DNA of 64,000 nt from Oncomelania hupensis. Taxonomy: Eukaryota; Mollusca; Gastropoda; Littorinimorpha; Pomatiopsidae. Below the pieces are notes generated by a model. The model saw nothing but the letters and a program-made list of their open reading frames with translations, did no database searches and was not told the DNA's origin. Made by a program: the position numbers and the translations under genes. Positions 21,761 through 31,934 of this stretch are shown here, piece after piece. The number at the start of each line of letters is the position of its first letter. The stretch's first letter is position 1. The DNA lies in the NCBI GenBank assembly GCA_036898135.1, contig CM072522.1, positions 33,308,951 through 33,372,950 of the forward strand. The letters are read 5' to 3'.

Positions 21761-22375
21761 GTTAGTTAGTTATTCATTGCTTACAGGGTTCAGCAGACTG
21801 TAAAGAGCAGAATCAGGACCACAAAAACCAAGAACACAACTTTGATGAAAGAGGACTCACTCCTGATCTGCATAAAAGATCTGCCGAAACAACCCCCCTA
21901 GTGGTAACACTGAAGGCACTCCACCAGCCAATCACTTTACAAAAAAGACATCCTACGAAGGGGACGCAGAGGCTATATACTCTAATATACTCTAATTTAT
22001 CGAACACCCGTTTACAAAAACAAAATAGAATACAAACATCATTATCAACAAAACACCTACATATAAAATGCCTACATTGCCAAATAACATCATAGGAAGC
22101 CCCAGTGACCATTTGGCAGAATTAAGCGTCCAATATTCCCAAGCTGATCCAACAGACCTCACACACGCAAATGAGGAGTTTTGTCCCGGAAAAGTTTTAA
22201 AGAAAAAAAGTAGGTGACTGGTCTAGCGAAGAAGATCATATAGTAAGTAGACTGATAGAACAGAGTAGGAATGACAAAGGAGAAAGACAGCGACAGTGAG
22301 AATTTAAAGCACGAAATTTCCAGAAAGTGGGGATATTATTTATACTGAAACCCCCAGCACCTTCACAGGCAATGG
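21761..22375 (-). mobile_element. RepA copy (subfamily A2), duplicate of 4115-4741
   Basis: The same insertion as in copy 1, with the gttagttagttattcattg tail side and a G-rich run at 22,377-22,410. Its sequence has diverged slightly from its partner by small indels. Confidence 0.78.
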
Positions 22376-22627
22376 GAGGGGGGGATGAGGGGGGGGGGGG
22401 GGGGCGGGTAAAGGGGGTGGTGGGTAGAAACAAAAAGTGGATATTTGTCACTGTCCATTTTAGAAGTATGATTGTTCTGGTGGTTCAGTGTTGATTTAGG
22501 TGACTACTTAATGTTAATTCAATATTCACCGACAGCATTCAAAATATTACAAACATTTCCCCCCTCAAGCTTATCTTACTCTAAGCTTCTTCAAAAACTC
22601 AATTGGAACACAAGCATTATTGCACCA

Positions 22628-23580
22628 GGGTGGCGTGCATGAACGGCCGTATCTCTTGCCCACACGTAAATGTTAGCCATAAAGTTACCAAAGGGCAAAT
22701 TGGCCAAAATACTGTGTGCATCAGCGTTCCTAAGTCTCCAGTCGTTCGTAAATTCGGTCGTAAATTTACGGGTGCTATCTCCTTGTTGTAACTCTGTCCG
22801 TAAGTAAGAATGCCCATAACTTCGTTCAAAAGCACATGCGCGAGAGCAAACATGGCTTCCAACAGGCTTGTTTATCAAGTCATGTTTCAAAGAACATTTC
22901 TACGAGAACGCGTGCTTAGTGATCGTTTGAAACCTTTTGATTATTGGGATGATCTATTGGGATGATCTAGAAATTCGATCGAAGTTTTGGTTTGAACATG
23001 CCGACATCATAGATTTATGTGAAATTATTGAAGACGACGTTAGAATTTGTCATAGTTGTTCGCTACAAACTGCAGTAAAGAACTAAGCTATATGGCGTTT
23101 ATTTATCGGTATCATAGCATCAAATGTAGCTGAATCACTTTTCCTCGAGCAAGAAGACGGGAGATCGAAGTACTAAACTTACAGCCGCGGTATAATAAAT
23201 GAAACTAGCGCTGCTTTTTCTTCCACACTGCGTAGCTCAGACTGACCGAGGCCTACGTCGTCTCTCTTTGCTGCTAGCCTACCTATTACGCGGGCGGTGA
23301 CATAAGGTTGCTGGCCCCCACCGTCTCATGTTGGGGAGGTGACGTACGTACGTACGTATTTTCAAAGCTCTGATTGGCTAAAATCAAATGCAGAGGCTAA
23401 TACTCGATGCGGGCTAAAAATATCACGCTCCATCACATTTATCTATCGCTCATAGCTATGGGCTATGCTACACTCATGCAGTTTCTAGCTGGTTTAAGAC
23501 CGCCCATAGCTATGGCCGATTTTGAAGATATGGGCAAAATTTGTGTACGACTTTTATGTAAGCTTCATGCACACCACCCG
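22628..23580 (+). mobile_element. PIF/Harbinger-like element remnant
   Basis: This roughly 950-bp block interrupts sequence that is continuous in copy 1 (near 4,978). Its ends are inverted: gggtggcgtgcatgaacgg at the left and, in reverse complement, gggtggtgtgcatgaagc at the right. A plus-strand frame from the ATG at 22852 reads MASNRLVYQVMFQRTFLRER and RLKPFDYWDD. A 13-bp tandem repeat (tattgggatgatc twice) then shifts it into FEHADIIDLCEIIEDDV. That layout resembles the N-terminus of Harbinger nuclease proteins. The catalytic part is missing, so this is an internally deleted or non-autonomous copy. The class call is tentative. Confidence 0.5.
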
Positions 23581-23639
23581 CAACATTTGTTTTTTCTGTT
23601 AGTAACAACATATGTTTTATTAAACTGCAAGGATGACTA

Positions 23640-23875
23640 AAAGCTGAATATTCCACACAAGTTTCCCATTCTGTATGTATCAACATGTGTTGCTTCAAAT
23701 CGTCAGCCAAAGTTAAAGCTTAATTACAAACATCACACACGTGTTTTATTTTTACAATATGTGTCTTTTTAAATAGCTAATCTTTGTGAAAGTTGTAATA
23801 CGATTTTTCTCTCCTGCATGTATAAGCTTATGTGCTTTCAAATGGCCAGCTTGAGTGAAAGCTTCGTTTCAAACA
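23640..23875 (-). pseudogene. degenerate zinc fingers downstream of ZNF copy 2
   Basis: Finger relics follow the stop codon at 23876 on the minus strand, including H-x-L-x-x-H and CxxC spaced residues interrupted by stops. They correspond to 5040-5271 in copy 1 but keep about one more finger. Confidence 0.55.
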
Positions 23876-25015
23876 TCACACACATGTTTTTTTCTCACCC
23901 GTATGTAAGTGTTTATGTACCCTCAATTGGCTAGACCAAAGAAAAGCTTCAGCACAAACCTCACACACATGATTTTTCTCTCCTGTATGTGCAAGCTTAT
24001 GTGCCTTCAAACTGCTAGCCGTAGTGAAACTTTTACTGCAAACATCACACACATGGTTTTTCTCTCCTGTATGTATAACTTTATGTACTTTCAAACTGCC
24101 TGCCTTAATGAAAGCTTTACTACAAATATCGCAAACATGATTTCTTTCTCTTGTACTGTGTGTCTCCTTATGTAACTTCAAACTGTATGCCTTAGTGAAA
24201 GCTTTACTACAAATATCGCAAACATGATTTCTTTCTCTTGTACTGTGTGTCTGCTTATGTACCTTCAAACTACAAGCCAAAGAGAAAGCTTTGTTACAAA
24301 CGTCACACACATGATTTTTCTCTCTTGTGTGTGACAGCTTATGTTCCTTCAAATGGCCGGCCTGTTTGAATGCTTTATAACAAATATCACACACATGATT
24401 TTTCTCTCCTGTATGTGTAAGCTTGTGTGTCTTCAATTCACCAGCCGTTACGAAAGCTTTAATACAAACATCACACACATGCTTTTTCTGTCCTGTATGT
24501 CTACGCTTATGTAGTTTCAAATGTGTAGCCTGAGTGAAAGCTTTATTACAAACATCACAAACATGATTTTTCTCTCCTGTATGAGTATGTGTAAGTTTAT
24601 GTGCTTTATAATATCTTGCATGAGTGAAAGCTCTATTACAAAATTCACACACATGAATCTTCTCTCCTGTGTGAGTAAGCTTATGTGGTTTCAAACGGCT
24701 AGCCTGAGTGAAAGCTTTATTACAAACATCACAAACATGAATTTTCTCTCCTGTATGTAAACGTTTATGTAGTTGTAAACTCCTTACACGAGTGAAAGCT
24801 TTATTACAAAATTCACACACACGAGTCTTTTCTCCTGTGTGTATCAACTTGTGTTGCTTAAAAAGTGATGATGTAGCAAATGATTTCTGACAAACATCAG
24901 CATCACTGTGACTAGTGCCTGAGGCAGAAGAGAACTTGACAGCTGATGAATGTGTTGCTGTGGTGTTGACAGTAAGCAAAGAACTCTCTGGTCGTGTAGC
25001 ACATGCAGTTGGAAT
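23876..25015 (-). CDS. C2H2 zinc-finger protein, terminal exon (copy 2)
   Basis: This paralogue of the exon at 5272-6492 encodes about 379 residues: one degenerate first finger (DADVCQKSFATSSLFKQH) and eleven canonical C2H2 fingers with TGEKN or STRERN linkers. The frame opens upstream at a TTG only, and ttgtttgtgcag before 25015 is the matching splice acceptor, so this is a 3' exon. Compared with copy 1 it lacks the duplicated final finger, and it differs at several helix positions that normally contact DNA (RVRSLQ versus RARNLK, QASRLK versus QADYLK, HARYYK versus HARDVK). Both frames are intact, so both paralogues could be functional with different targets. Confidence 0.85.
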   Translation of the reverse strand: MPTACATRPESSLLTVNTTATHSSAVKFSSASGTSHSDADVCQKSFATSSLFKQHKLIHTGEKTRVCEFCNKAFTRVRSLQLHKRLHTGEKIHVCDVCNKAFTQASRLKPHKLTHTGEKIHVCEFCNRAFTHARYYKAHKLTHTHTGEKNHVCDVCNKAFTQATHLKLHKRRHTGQKKHVCDVCIKAFVTAGELKTHKLTHTGEKNHVCDICYKAFKQAGHLKEHKLSHTREKNHVCDVCNKAFSLACSLKVHKQTHSTRERNHVCDICSKAFTKAYSLKLHKETHSTRERNHVCDICSKAFIKAGSLKVHKVIHTGEKNHVCDVCSKSFTTASSLKAHKLAHTGEKNHVCEVCAEAFLWSSQLRVHKHLHTGEKKTCV

Positions 25016-25281
25016 CTGCACAAACAAGATTAACAATGTACAGGGTGGCCAGTAAGCCCCTATTCATCCACTTATATATATCCACTGTGTCTGTCTGCTG
25101 CCCCTCATTCTCACTGTATAATATAACGCAACAATGAGACAATATAGAAACACACACACAAACACAAATTATAATACATGCATAACTGAACATAACATAA
25201 TAACAAATGAATGGGTAGGGACCTATGGGCACCCTGTACATTGACTACAAAAGGGGTCCAAAGATAACAAATGAAATCACC

Positions 25282-25473
25282 TGAGGGGCCGGGTAGCTCA
25301 GTTGGTAAGAGCGTCTTGCTAGTAACCGAAAGGTCGCTGGTTCGAATCCCGGATTGGTCAACGTGTGATCATATTATTTTCCCCTTTACCAACAACTGGC
25401 CCGCTGGTGTCAGTATAAATCGGTCCAGTAGTCACCTATATGCGAAAGTGTCGTGTGACTATAATCTACAAAC
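25282..25473 (+). mobile_element. tRNA-derived SINE (SINE-C), copy 1
   Basis: This 192-bp element has box A tagctcagttggtaagagcg and box B ggttcgaatccc, and ends in ctacaaacaa. An exact 16-bp target duplication, aacaaatgaaatcacc, flanks it. It is absent from segmental copy 1. Near-identical relatives lie at 29,960 and 30,553. Confidence 0.92.
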
Positions 25474-25617
25474 AACAAATGAAATCACCATTGATACTTT
25501 CTACTTCATCACTAGGAAAGTGTGACTGAAAACTAACTACAGTCAGGTGTGTAATGAACATTTCATAAATTAACAGACTTCATCGATATGCATCTGACAC
25601 TTGTAACTCACTTTATA

Positions 25618-26075
25618 TCATTCTTTATATAGCCCTTTTTCAGCTTAAGAACTGCTCAAAGCGCAGGTCGATGCAGGATCCAACTCAATAAAGTAGGACA
25701 TTGTACTTTGATCTAATGCATATAATATGCAAAACTAGTAACTAGTCATCATCATCATCATTATTATTCCTATTATTATTTGTATTATTAATAGCATAAT
25801 TAGTATTACAACATTCATTATCACAGCAAGAATGGGTTGAGTTTTGTGATGACACAAGTTTATTACACGCTAAATATATGCTGTGTCAGGATGTATATAG
25901 TTTACAGTTTCAGATCTATGAGAGTGTTGTGCGGAAAGTATGAGTCAGCACGATGTATTGTGTAGTGTAGAATATAGGTTTAGAAAGAATCTCGTGTTTT
26001 ACGTAAGCTCGGTAGCTGCTAGAAGCTTGAACGGAGTTCTGTGCTTTGTATTGTGAGCTGGGAGAAGCGGTGTAT
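25618..26075. other. copy-2-specific interval with RepB tail fragment
   Basis: About 70 bases at 25,618-25,690 match the RepB 3' end in minus orientation (tagccctttttcagcttaag). A short (ATC)n/(ATT)n run follows at about 25,745-25,790. The rest is not recognised and has no match in copy 1. Confidence 0.5.
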
Positions 26076-26604
26076 TATTACCTCAGACGTCTTTGGAAGT
26101 ATTTTGATGTATCTGCCCGTCGTCACGTCCACCGTCTTTGTTTCCAATGGACCAGTGCTTTCACAGGGTAACAGGATAACAGGATAACAGTCTTTAACAA
26201 AGAAATCAGAAATATATCATGGATGAGTGGATGATAGTAGGGCACAGTTGGTTGCGGTTCAAACCCAGCAGAAGATAACATGTGACTTTGATACAATTCT
26301 TTTCAGGGCGTCAAGTGTTTTCTGTGGGTACTTCAGTCCCCCACCCTCCTCCCCCTCTCCTTTAAAAATGGTATTGGATGCAGTCAATCAATTTTTTTAA
26401 AAATCCCCAATTAAAACTTTTATTTCCTTTCCGTCTTTTAAACGCCACTTTCCTTTACACCACATGATTGAGAGGTGAATATGTGCTTGTTGTGTTTGGA
26501 GGAGTGTTTGTAGCATGTCAGCATGTATATTGGTTACAGATCACCATGTTTTGAATCTGAATTAGGAATAATGCGCATTTAGCATCCATTATTTTACTAT
26601 TATC

Positions 26605-26614
26605 ATTACTATCC

Positions 26615-26672
<58 letters not shown>
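26605..26672. repeat. (TTA)n microsatellite
   Basis: An almost pure TTA run of about 65 bases, in the sequence that flanks the RTE insertion point in copy 1. Confidence 0.95.
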
Positions 26673-26673
<1 letters not shown>

Positions 26674-26802
26674 ATTATTATATTTTTTAATCATAAAATT
26701 AAAGTGCACTTTTTATTACTCAAGTCTGAATTACAATGGAGTTCACACCAGAACAAATTCCCACCCATAAGAAAACACTAATATACTTACTCAGTAACTT
26801 AC

Positions 26803-27120
26803 TGTATTGCTCTGTGTTACTGTCAGGCTCTGTTTTCTCTTTAGACAATTCTGAATCATGTGGCTCCATCATGTCACTGTCAGGCTCTGTTTTCTCTTTA
26901 GACAATTCTGAATCATGTGGCTCCATCATGTCACTGTCAGGCTCTGTTTTCACTATAGACAAATCTGAATCATGTGGCTCCATCACGTCACTGTCAGGTG
27001 ATGTTTTACTTTCAGATTCTTCCTTCATCTCTAACTTGCTGCCAGTCATATCTGCTGTGCCTCTGACAATGTGTTCACTGCCGGTGTGATAAACATGCTG
27101 TCTTTCTCTTCCAGCAATTG
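26803..27120 (-). CDS. KTEP-repeat exon of zinc-finger gene copy 2
   Basis: This is the counterpart of 15066-15326: acceptor gtttag before 27120, donor ACA|GTAAGT after 26803 (a second gtaagt lies 10 bases on), and an in-frame ATG giving MTGSKLEMKEESESKTSPD. It has one more EKTEPDSDMMEPHDSELSK repeat than copy 1, a clean in-frame repeat gain. The intron to the finger exon is only about 1.8 kb here, against 8.6 kb in copy 1. As in copy 1, direct joining to the finger exon is out of phase, so an additional exon is implied. Confidence 0.6.
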
Positions 27121-27312
27121 CTAAACAAATCAACAGCTTTCATGTTAATATTTCTGGCAGCAAACAAAGTGACAAACGGAAGAACCATCATGTTAGAAAC
27201 TACATCTTTTCCTTTCACCTCAAAAATTGCCGATGACAAATGTGTAAGCAAAGGTGCTGAAAGCACTGGTCAACTTGGCACTTATCAAATGCTGATAAAA
27301 GCAATCATATAA

Positions 27313-27328
27313 CAATAATAATAATAAT

Positions 27329-27371
<43 letters not shown>
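27313..27371. repeat. (AAT)n microsatellite
   Basis: A run of AAT units, homologous in position to 15,536-15,720. Confidence 0.92.
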
Positions 27372-27577
27372 TAGGGATAATAATATAAGTATAACAATAG
27401 AAACAAGCAGTCAAATTCATGTGCAGCAAATTCATAGGATAAAATAGAACATGAAACCACTTTCAGGTTGACAAATGTAGAAATTAGCTTTTCTTCACAA
27501 ATGCCATGAAAGTTTTAATTTAATATTAAATGTACTTTAGTTGTAAGTGTACAGAATATCAGAGCTGTTAATAAGAT

Positions 27578-28082
27578 CCTATCCTATCCCGTAACTCGAA
27601 GGGTGTAGGGGCACCACAGATGATCGTTTAACCAACATACTCCATCTTTCTATGTCCTCAGCAACCCTCATGGCTTCGCTCAGTGTCAAGCCAGTCCATT
27701 CTCGAAGGTTGTACTCCCACCTTTTTTTCTGTCTCCTCCTTCTTCTGCCTCCTTCTACTGTGCCTTGCAGGATGGTCTTTGCAAGGCCTGATGCTCTGGT
27801 GATGTGGCCATAACATCGCAGTTTCCGTTACTTTACCACTGTGATCATGTTGTCCAATGGCTTGTGTGATGGTCTGTCGGATTTCGTTGTTGGTGATGTG
27901 CTGGGTATGGGAAATGGCCAGAAGTCTTCTGTAGCACCTCATCTCCATGCTTTGTATTCTTCGTTGTAGATCTGCTGTGAGGGTCTATGTTTCACAAGCG
28001 TATAGGAAGATGGAGATGACAAGGGAGCGCAGCAGCCTTACCTTGAAATGTAGACCGGTGGTACTGTCTTTCCAAATGGGCT
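27578..28082 (-). pseudogene. 5'-truncated RTE fragment (copy 2)
   Basis: The duplicate of 15,905-16,412. It is the decayed C-terminal RTE coding sequence ending in tatcctatcc. One frame, 27658-27948, is still open for 96 codons, but the rest is frameshifted. Confidence 0.8.
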
Positions 28083-28380
28083 TAAAAAGGTTAACAAGAT
28101 TAAGGCTGTACAAAGAAATTTTACCACAGTGCATCATAGGGCTAAGTTACGAGGATAGGCTAAAGTGCGTTTGAGCAGCTTCTGCACATTGAATATAGAC
28201 ATCTAAGGGGAGACATGACTGAGGTGTTTAAAATCCTATACCACAAAACCACAAGGTCCCTACTATGTAGTGTTGAAAGCTCTACCTTCTACGTACAACC
28301 CGAGATCATGAATATAAACTGACAAAAAAGGCCGTTCATACTACAATACCAGCACTAACACACGGAGCAGTCTGCCCAAA
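28083..28380 (+). pseudogene. CR1/Rex1-like LINE remnant (copy 2)
   Basis: The duplicate of 16,413-16,700, reading RLYKEILPQCIIGLSYEDRL before it decays. The copy-1 RTE stub is absent from the corresponding site. Confidence 0.6.
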
Positions 28381-28656
28381 TAATGTAATCACAATTGGTA
28401 CCCCAAATGCATTTTAAAATGGCCTAGAAAAGTGACAGTGTACTCCACTGACTTGGGTGGAGATTCCCTTTAAACACCATCTCCCTGTGGTAAGCAAAAT
28501 TCATCGGACAACAGATGCCTGAAAGCTGGCCAGTGTGACAAGTAACACATGTGCTCTTTAATGCACGTCTATTGAGAAGGCAACAGTCTGATAGCCTATG
28601 ATGCCATCAATACTAATTACTATACTATAATAAAGAAAGTTGAACTCTTCCGTTAA

Positions 28657-28722
28657 TTGAGGTCCTGATTCGGCTCTTTGCAGTCCACTGGACCCCGTAA
28701 GCAATGAATAACTAACTTCAGT
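28657..28722 (+). repeat. RepA A2 3'-end fragment (copy 2)
   Basis: The duplicate of 17,086-17,155, ending gcaatgaataactaac. Confidence 0.65.
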
Positions 28723-28799
28723 TAATCCTTACACCTTCGGATGACAGTATAAACCACGGTTTAGCTGTGCACGTTTAAAGATCCTGATGCTCATGTCCT

Positions 28800-28945
28800 A
28801 AACGGGTGAGTGCCGGCCACACATGTACTCCCAGCATGCACAAGGTCCCTTCTCCCCACCCCCAGTCGCATAGGATTGTGCACAATCATCTGGGCATCAG
28901 ACTATGCGCCCAAAGGCTGCAAGTGGGCGCCTCTGGCGTCTTGAG
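28800..28945 (+). repeat. RepB element fragment
   Basis: Contiguous RepB blocks from gtgagtgccggccacacatg to gtgggcgcctctggcg. It shows the state before the insertion that splits the copy-1 version. Confidence 0.65.
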
Positions 28946-28983
28946 TACGCGCGTTATAAATGGAAATCATCACCATCATCAAT

Positions 28984-29422
28984 GGGCTCTATGCACAAGT
29001 CGGCGCGTGAAAGTGGCATGGTCACGTGGCGCGGGAATAATAAAGTGGTCATGGCTTCTTTTAGCTCGCTCGCGTGTACTCCAATGCTGCTTAAAAATTT
29101 TAACTTTGCTGACATTTTGGGATATTGTGATGTTTTGAACATAGCACATTCGTGCAATAATGATTACAGACAAATTATTATCAGGGGACAGGCTTTTTTA
29201 AAAAGTGCGATTTGTCACGGACATTCAGTTTAGAGACTAGAGTTCATCAATATTTCATCTTTTAGTGGAAATCGATGAAAGGAAATGTTCTTTTCTTTGC
29301 ATTAAGGGTTTACGTCGGAGTTAGAGCATCCAAACGCAGCACAGTACTTCACCATTTTCAAACTCGAGCACGCTGTGTTATTCCCGCAGCACGTGACCGC
29401 CACGCCTTTGTGCATAGAGCCC
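28984..29422. mobile_element. 439-bp TIR element (MITE), copy-2 specific
   Basis: Termini are inverted: gggctctatgcacaa at the left and, in reverse complement, gggctctatgcacaa at the right. A further matching subterminal block (gtcacgtg...gcgggaata) follows. The corresponding copy-1 sequence (17,655-17,670) lacks it. There is no clear transposase and the superfamily is uncertain. Confidence 0.65.
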
Positions 29423-29959
29423 ATTCTTCACGTGCGGTTTCAACTCACCTTGTGCATGCCACGCTTGCAATGCCATCCAGTATCCCACTGGTTCTTCAGC
29501 AATGTCAATCTCCAACTTCACCTCAGACAGCTTTTGATTGTCTTCGTCTTCCATCACAGAGCAATGTCATCAACATTCATCATAAATATCGTGTATTCAT
29601 TTATGCAACGAACAACAGAGCTTAGCAGATTTAGAACAAGGGAAATTAATAACCCATAACGGAAGGTTGTTCAAAAACGAATTCCGAAAATCTTATTACA
29701 AACTTTTCAGGAGCAAATAAATTTTAGGAACAATTTTATTGTAAATATAATCGTAATTACTTGTAAATAATTAAGAGAGAGAAAGGCAACTATTGATTTC
29801 AAATAAAAATAAAAAGTGAGTAGGCTAGACTGGAAAGAAAGTAGACGAAAATCCTAGGAGACACGAAAATACACGAGAAGACAGAACTAGAAAAGACACG
29901 ATACGACATCTAGAAGAGACGAACATTTATCTTGAACCTCGAATGTTAAAGGACGTCAG

Positions 29960-30153
29960 AGGGGCCGGGTAGCTCAGTTGGTAAGAGCGTCTTGCTAGTA
30001 ACCGAAAGGTCGCTGGTTCGAATCCCGGATTGGTCAACGTGTGATCATATTATTTTCCCCTTTACCAACAACTGGCCCGCTGGTGTCAGTATAAATCGGT
30101 CCAGTAGTCACCTATATGCGAAAGTGTCGTGTGACTATAATCTACAAACAAAC
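29960..30153 (+). mobile_element. SINE-C, copy 2
   Basis: The same family as 25,282-25,473, nearly identical in sequence. An exact 12-bp target duplication, aaaggacgtcag, lies at 29948-29959 and 30154-30165. The interval 30,166-30,552 beyond it shows no recognised feature. Confidence 0.92.
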
Positions 30154-30552
30154 AAAGGACGTCAGACCTGTTCACCGTTCATCATTAAATATAACACAAG
30201 TTAATTATACAGCATGCATTACATTACTCTAATGCAAGCAGGGTATTGGGGCTGATCATCAGTAATTAGGCCTACATGGATATGATGTTTTTTTGTAAGG
30301 CGCGTGTCTCCATCTATAGTCAAATGCTCAGTGCTCAATTAGGAGAAATAAAAAGAAATTTCTTTTAAAAAAAACAACAGGAAAGATAAAGTCCTGTGTG
30401 GGAGTGGGTGGAAGGAGTTGGACAGCAGAAGTAAGAGAGTTGCTTGGTTCACTAAGTTACTACAATGTAAACAAAGGAGTCTTCAGTCTTCTCCTGAAAC
30501 ACTCATCACAGTCTGCCATTTTTTTTGACAGTCAGCAGGTAGCCTATTCCAT

Positions 30553-30763
30553 TGTTGTTGTTGTTGTTTGTAGATTATAGTCACAAGACACTTTCGCATA
30601 TAGGTGACTACCGGACCGATTTATACTGACACCAGCGGGCCAGTTGTTGGTAAAGGGGAACATAATAATTATGATCACACGTTGACCAATCCGGGATTCA
30701 AACCAGCGACCTTTCGGTTACTAGCAAGACGCTCTTACCAACTGAGCTACCCGGCCCCTCCGT
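30553..30763 (-). mobile_element. SINE-C, copy 3 (inverted)
   Basis: The third copy is on the minus strand, with a (GTT)n-type tail on the plus strand and the tRNA-like head at the right. A 10-bp target duplication, cctattccat, lies at 30543-30552 and 30764-30773. Together with copy 2 it forms an inverted pair 400 bp apart. Confidence 0.9.
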
Positions 30764-30810
30764 CCTATTCCATGACTCGGGCACTGCATTTTGTAGGGAT
30801 CAAGCACCAG

Positions 30811-31395
30811 ATCCCGTTGGAGTGCCGGGGGTTTTCAGTATAAATAGTATCCCCACTTTATGGAAATTTAGTGCTTTAAATTCCCACTGTCGCTGTCTTC
30901 CTCATTTACTCTTTCCTATTCCTGCTCTGTCCTTCACTCTGCTATACTATCTTCTTCTTCGCTAGATCAATGACCTACCTTTTTTCTTGAAAACTCTTCC
31001 TGGACAAGACTCCTTGTTTGTGTATGAGGTCTGTTGGATCAGCTTGGGAGTGTTGGACGCTTTCTGCCGGGTGGTCACTAGGGCTTCCTATGATTGTACT
31101 ATTTAGCACTATAGGCATTTTATATGTATGCGTTTTGTTGATGATTTATAATGATGTTTGTATTCTATTTTGTTTTTGTAACCGGGGGTTCGCGTAGTTG
31201 AGGTCAACCCTCAGCCGTCCCTCGCGTGGGATGTCTTTATTGTAAAGTGACTGGCCGGTGGAGGGCATTCAATTTTCCCACTGGGGTTGTTTCAGCAGAT
31301 CTTTTATGCGGATCGGGGGTTGTCCGGTCCTGATTTGGCTCGGAAAAGTCCGCTGGACCTAAAGCAACAATAAATCAATAAAATCAATAAATCAG
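30811..31395 (+). mobile_element. RepA copy (subfamily A1), inverted
   Basis: This RepA copy lies in plus orientation, from ccgttggagtgccggggg through gtataaatagtatcccc to the tail caataaatcaataaaatc. A short direct repeat, cagatc, flanks it. The 57-codon frame 31024-31197 is intact (ATG to TAG) and clearly similar to that at 1674-1847. It is 5'-truncated relative to the 0.7-kb copies. Confidence 0.78.
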
Positions 31396-31645
31396 ATCTC
31401 TTTTTGTTTGTCTCAGGCGAAAACGGGACTGGGAAGAAGAGCGAAGCTGACGAGATGGCTCATACGGTTAATAGGAACGAACTCAGGTTTCCTGGAACAG
31501 TCTTGTGCACACATGCGAAGCAAGGTCCTTGGGTTATGATTGAAAGGGGTTCCGGGCTGTACATGGAGTGGATGTTTCTCAAGTGCTGGTCGAAATGGTT
31601 TCTGCAGCTGTTTACAAAGGGTGCATTGACAACCTTTAATTATTC

Positions 31646-31646
<1 letters not shown>

Positions 31647-31731
<85 letters not shown>
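31647..31731. repeat. (CAT)n microsatellite
   Basis: About 28 CAT units, giving meaningless poly-His and poly-Met frames. The flanks 31,400-31,640 and 31,740-31,930 show nothing recognisable. Confidence 0.95.
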
Positions 31732-31732
<1 letters not shown>

Positions 31733-31934
31733 GTTCTATTCTGACCATCATTATCACTACTACATATATCAATATTAATTGTATGCGATCACAGAAATAA
31801 CACTTTCTTCTACATGTTCTTTATTACTTCCTATTTCTTTCTCAGTTAGTGTTTGAATGTCCTCCACTGGATCCCACCTCACAATGATTACGTTAAGAGG
31901 CAGACAAACTGTATTTTAAACAGCACTTCAGCAG

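Larger units (their letters stand above)
21145..29925. repeat. segmental duplication, copy 2
   Basis: This is the partner of 3,450-18,125 in the same order and orientation. Copy-2-specific additions are the Harbinger-like remnant at 22,628-23,580, the SINE at 25,282-25,473, an unmatched stretch at 25,618-26,075 and the TIR element at 28,984-29,422. The tRNA-like sequence (21,682-21,755) and the zinc-finger exons are shared. Confidence 0.88.

Noticed and set aside
22591..22890. 99-codon minus-strand frame in the Harbinger-like block
   Set aside because: Lies across the TIR and opposite the recognisable plus-strand transposase fragment; regarded as a shadow frame.
31404..31778. Frame with a long His run, and Met run on the other strand
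   Set aside because: Produced by the (CAT)n array; the flanking codons show no domain.
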